A stretch of 64,000 bases of DNA from Parabacteroides sp. TM07-1AC. GTDB taxonomy: Bacteria > Bacteroidota > Bacteroidia > Bacteroidales > Tannerellaceae. Shown here piece after piece: positions 62,175-64,000 of this stretch. Position 1 is the first letter of the stretch. Each line of letters opens with the position of its first letter. The notes under the pieces are model-generated. The model was not told where the DNA came from, made no database searches, and worked only from the letters and a program-made list of their open reading frames with translations. The position numbers were made by a program, and so were the translations under genes. The stretch covers positions 248,001 through 312,000 of the forward strand of contig NZ_QUKD01000005.1 in the NCBI RefSeq assembly GCF_003480915.1, written 5' to 3'.

Positions 62175-64000
62175 ATGACTTTCAATTACGATGTGATCGT
62201 GGTAGGTGCCGGTCATGCAGGCTGTGAAGCCGCAGCAGCTGCCGCCAACCTGGGTTCGAAAACGCTTCTTATCACAATGGACATGAACAAGATTGCACAG
62301 ATGAGTTGCAATCCGGCCGTAGGCGGTATCGCCAAAGGACAGATCGTTCGTGAGATTGATGCACTGGGAGGGTATATGGGTATTGTTACAGACCGTACCG
62401 CTATTCAGTTCCGTATGTTGAACCGGAGTAAAGGACCTGCTATGTGGAGTCCGCGCTCACAAAGCGACCGTGCCCGTTTTATAGATTGCTGGCGGGGAAT
62501 ACTGGAAAATCTTCCCAATTTATACATGTGGCAGGATACCGTCCGCGAAATCCTCCTGGATGGTGATACCGTTTGCGGCGTTAAGACGAATATGAATGTA
62601 GAATTCCGTGCGAAAAGCGTCGTTCTGACCAACGGCACTTTCCTGAACGGTCTGATGCATATCGGACGGACGCAAATACGCGGCGGACGCATCTCCGAAC
62701 CGGCAGCCACCGGATTGACGGAACAGCTGATTTCATTAGGCATCAAATCGGAACGGATGAAGACCGGAACCCCGGTTCGTATTGACGGAAGAAGCGTACA
62801 TTTCGATGAAATGGGCGAACAGCCGGGAGAGAACGATTTCCATAAGTTCTCCTATCTCGATATCCAGCCGCGTCCGTTGAAACAGCTCAGTTGCTGGACG
62901 ACTTTCACCAACGAAGCCTGTCACGATATTTTGCGCGAAGGTCTCCCCGACTCTCCGTTATACAACGGACAGATCCAGAGTATCGGACCGCGTTACTGCC
63001 CGAGCATTGAAACGAAGATTGTCACGTTTGCCGACAAGAACCAGCACCAGCTGTTCTTAGAGCCCGAAGGTGAGACGACACAGGAGTATTACCTGAACGG
63101 TTTCTCCTCTTCTCTCCCACTCGACATTCAGCTACGTGCCCTACAAGCTATTCCGGCATTCAGGGATATCCATATCTACCGTCCGGGATATGCCATCGAA
63201 TACGACTTCTTCGATCCGACGCAGTTACATCATAATCTGGAAACAAAACGAATCCGCAACCTGTTCTTTGCCGGACAGATCAACGGAACCACGGGATACG
63301 AAGAGGCAGGCGGACAAGGTCTCATGGCTGGTATCAATGCTCACATCAATTGCCACGGCGGAGAACCATTCATCCTGGGACGCGACGAAGCCTATATCGG
63401 CGTGCTGATCGACGACCTCGTGACGAAAGGTGTAGACGAACCTTACCGTATGTTCACCTCCCGTGCCGAATACCGCATCCTGCTCCGGCAAGACGATGCC
63501 GATATGCGACTGACGGAAAAATCCTATCAGCTAGGTTTAGCCAAACAGGATCGTTACGAGCTGCTCACCGAAAAGAAAGAGCAACGGGATGCAATCATCC
63601 GTTTTGCAGAGAATTACTCGGTAAAGCCGCAATACATAAACAGCGGATTGGAAAACCTGGGGACAACCCCACTCTCTCACGGTTGCAAACTAATCGACCT
63701 GATTCCCCGCCCTCAGGTTACACTGGAGAATATTGCCGAACTCGTTCCGGCCTTCCGTACAGAGTTGGATAAAGTATCCGTTGCACGAAGGGAAGAGATT
63801 ATCGAAGCGGCAGAGATACTGATTAAATACAGCGGTTATATCCGTCGCGAACAAATCATCGCAGACAAAATAAACCGCCTCGAAAATATCCATATCAAAG
63901 GCAAGTTCGATTACAATTCGATCCAGTCTTTATCGACAGAGGCACGGCAGAAACTAACACGAATAGACCCGGACACGATTGCCCAGGCAAGCCGTATTCC
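62175..64000 (+). CDS. mnmG: tRNA uridine-5-carboxymethylaminomethyl modification enzyme MnmG (3' end outside window)
   Basis: The reading frame runs from ATG 62175 to the right edge without a stop, 608 residues so far, of an enzyme of about 620-630 residues. MnmG (GidA) with MnmE makes the 5-carboxymethylaminomethyl group on wobble uridines of tRNA. The FAD-binding motif VGAGHAGCEAA is at about residues 10-20, followed by the conserved CNPAVGGIAKGQ, GRTQIRGGRISEPAA and RPGYAIEYD blocks, and the helical C-terminal domain. The start follows a TATCTTTG box. Confidence 0.97.
   Translation, partial: MTFNYDVIVVGAGHAGCEAAAAAANLGSKTLLITMDMNKIAQMSCNPAVGGIAKGQIVREIDALGGYMGIVTDRTAIQFRMLNRSKGPAMWSPRSQSDRARFIDCWRGILENLPNLYMWQDTVREILLDGDTVCGVKTNMNVEFRAKSVVLTNGTFLNGLMHIGRTQIRGGRISEPAATGLTEQLISLGIKSERMKTGTPVRIDGRSVHFDEMGEQPGENDFHKFSYLDIQPRPLKQLSCWTTFTNEACHDILREGLPDSPLYNGQIQSIGPRYCPSIETKIVTFADKNQHQLFLEPEGETTQEYYLNGFSSSLPLDIQLRALQAIPAFRDIHIYRPGYAIEYDFFDPTQLHHNLETKRIRNLFFAGQINGTTGYEEAGGQGLMAGINAHINCHGGEPFILGRDEAYIGVLIDDLVTKGVDEPYRMFTSRAEYRILLRQDDADMRLTEKSYQLGLAKQDRYELLTEKKEQRDAIIRFAENYSVKPQYINSGLENLGTTPLSHGCKLIDLIPRPQVTLENIAELVPAFRTELDKVSVARREEIIEAAEILIKYSGYIRREQIIADKINRLENIHIKGKFDYNSIQSLSTEARQKLTRIDPDTIAQASRI

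Overview
The window is bacterial chromosome from the Bacteroidales, most likely a gut Parabacteroides or a close relative. The reasons are the SusC/SusD outer-membrane nutrient systems with ECF sigma/FecR control, glycoside hydrolases, a sialic-acid (nan) catabolic cluster of the Bacteroidales type, an S46 dipeptidyl peptidase, and repeated TAnnTTTG (-7) promoter boxes without Shine-Dalgarno sites. Genus is inference; order is well supported.

Layout. (1) 1-4.6 kb: a DUF5107/TPR protein (runs off the left edge) and a sugar-porter MFS gene, divergent from an AraC regulator. (2) 4.65-15.4 kb, minus strand: polysaccharide-utilisation locus 1 (ECF sigma, FecR, SusC, SusD, a large internally duplicated lipoprotein of unknown function, GH29 fucosidase). 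(3) 15.66-30.4 kb, plus strand: locus 2 (HU-like DNA-binding protein, ECF sigma, FecR, SusC, SusD, small lipoprotein, GH35, Tat-type phosphodiesterase, GH2). The two loci are divergent around a 295-bp control region. (4) 30.6-40.8 kb: S46 peptidase and DUF389 membrane protein, an orphan TPR sensor kinase, flippase and ruvB, and an ABC permease/ATPase pair. (5) 40.8-52.75 kb: nan cluster: ROK regulator, NanL lyase, NanE-type epimerase, NanT, sialidase, GH20 hexosaminidase, two-domain sialate esterase, Kelch mutarotase. Together these release, de-acetylate, import and convert sialic acid toward GlcNAc. No SusC/D pair is present in it. (6) 52.75-53.48 kb: a gene-free, repeat-dense 723-bp region. 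(7) 53.5-64 kb: TIGR02757, AlkD-like and 2-hydroxyacid dehydrogenase genes; a nucleoside-recognition membrane protein; ybeY; a higBA toxin-antitoxin pair; a LytS/LytTR two-component system; mnmG (runs off the right edge).

The most unusual signal is a class of intergenic arrays. Each holds three or four copies of a short, often palindromic motif on an exact 22-, 23- or 33-bp grid. They occur at 15540, 30436, 53100, 53252 and 57262. Motif sequence differs completely between arrays, while copy number, helical-turn-like spacing and palindromy recur, often with odd and even copies alternating. The 52.75-53.48 kb region has two of these arrays, a 16-bp inverted repeat enclosing one of them, and a 125-bp tandem duplication whose hairpin shows a compensatory base change. 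I know no named element of this kind.
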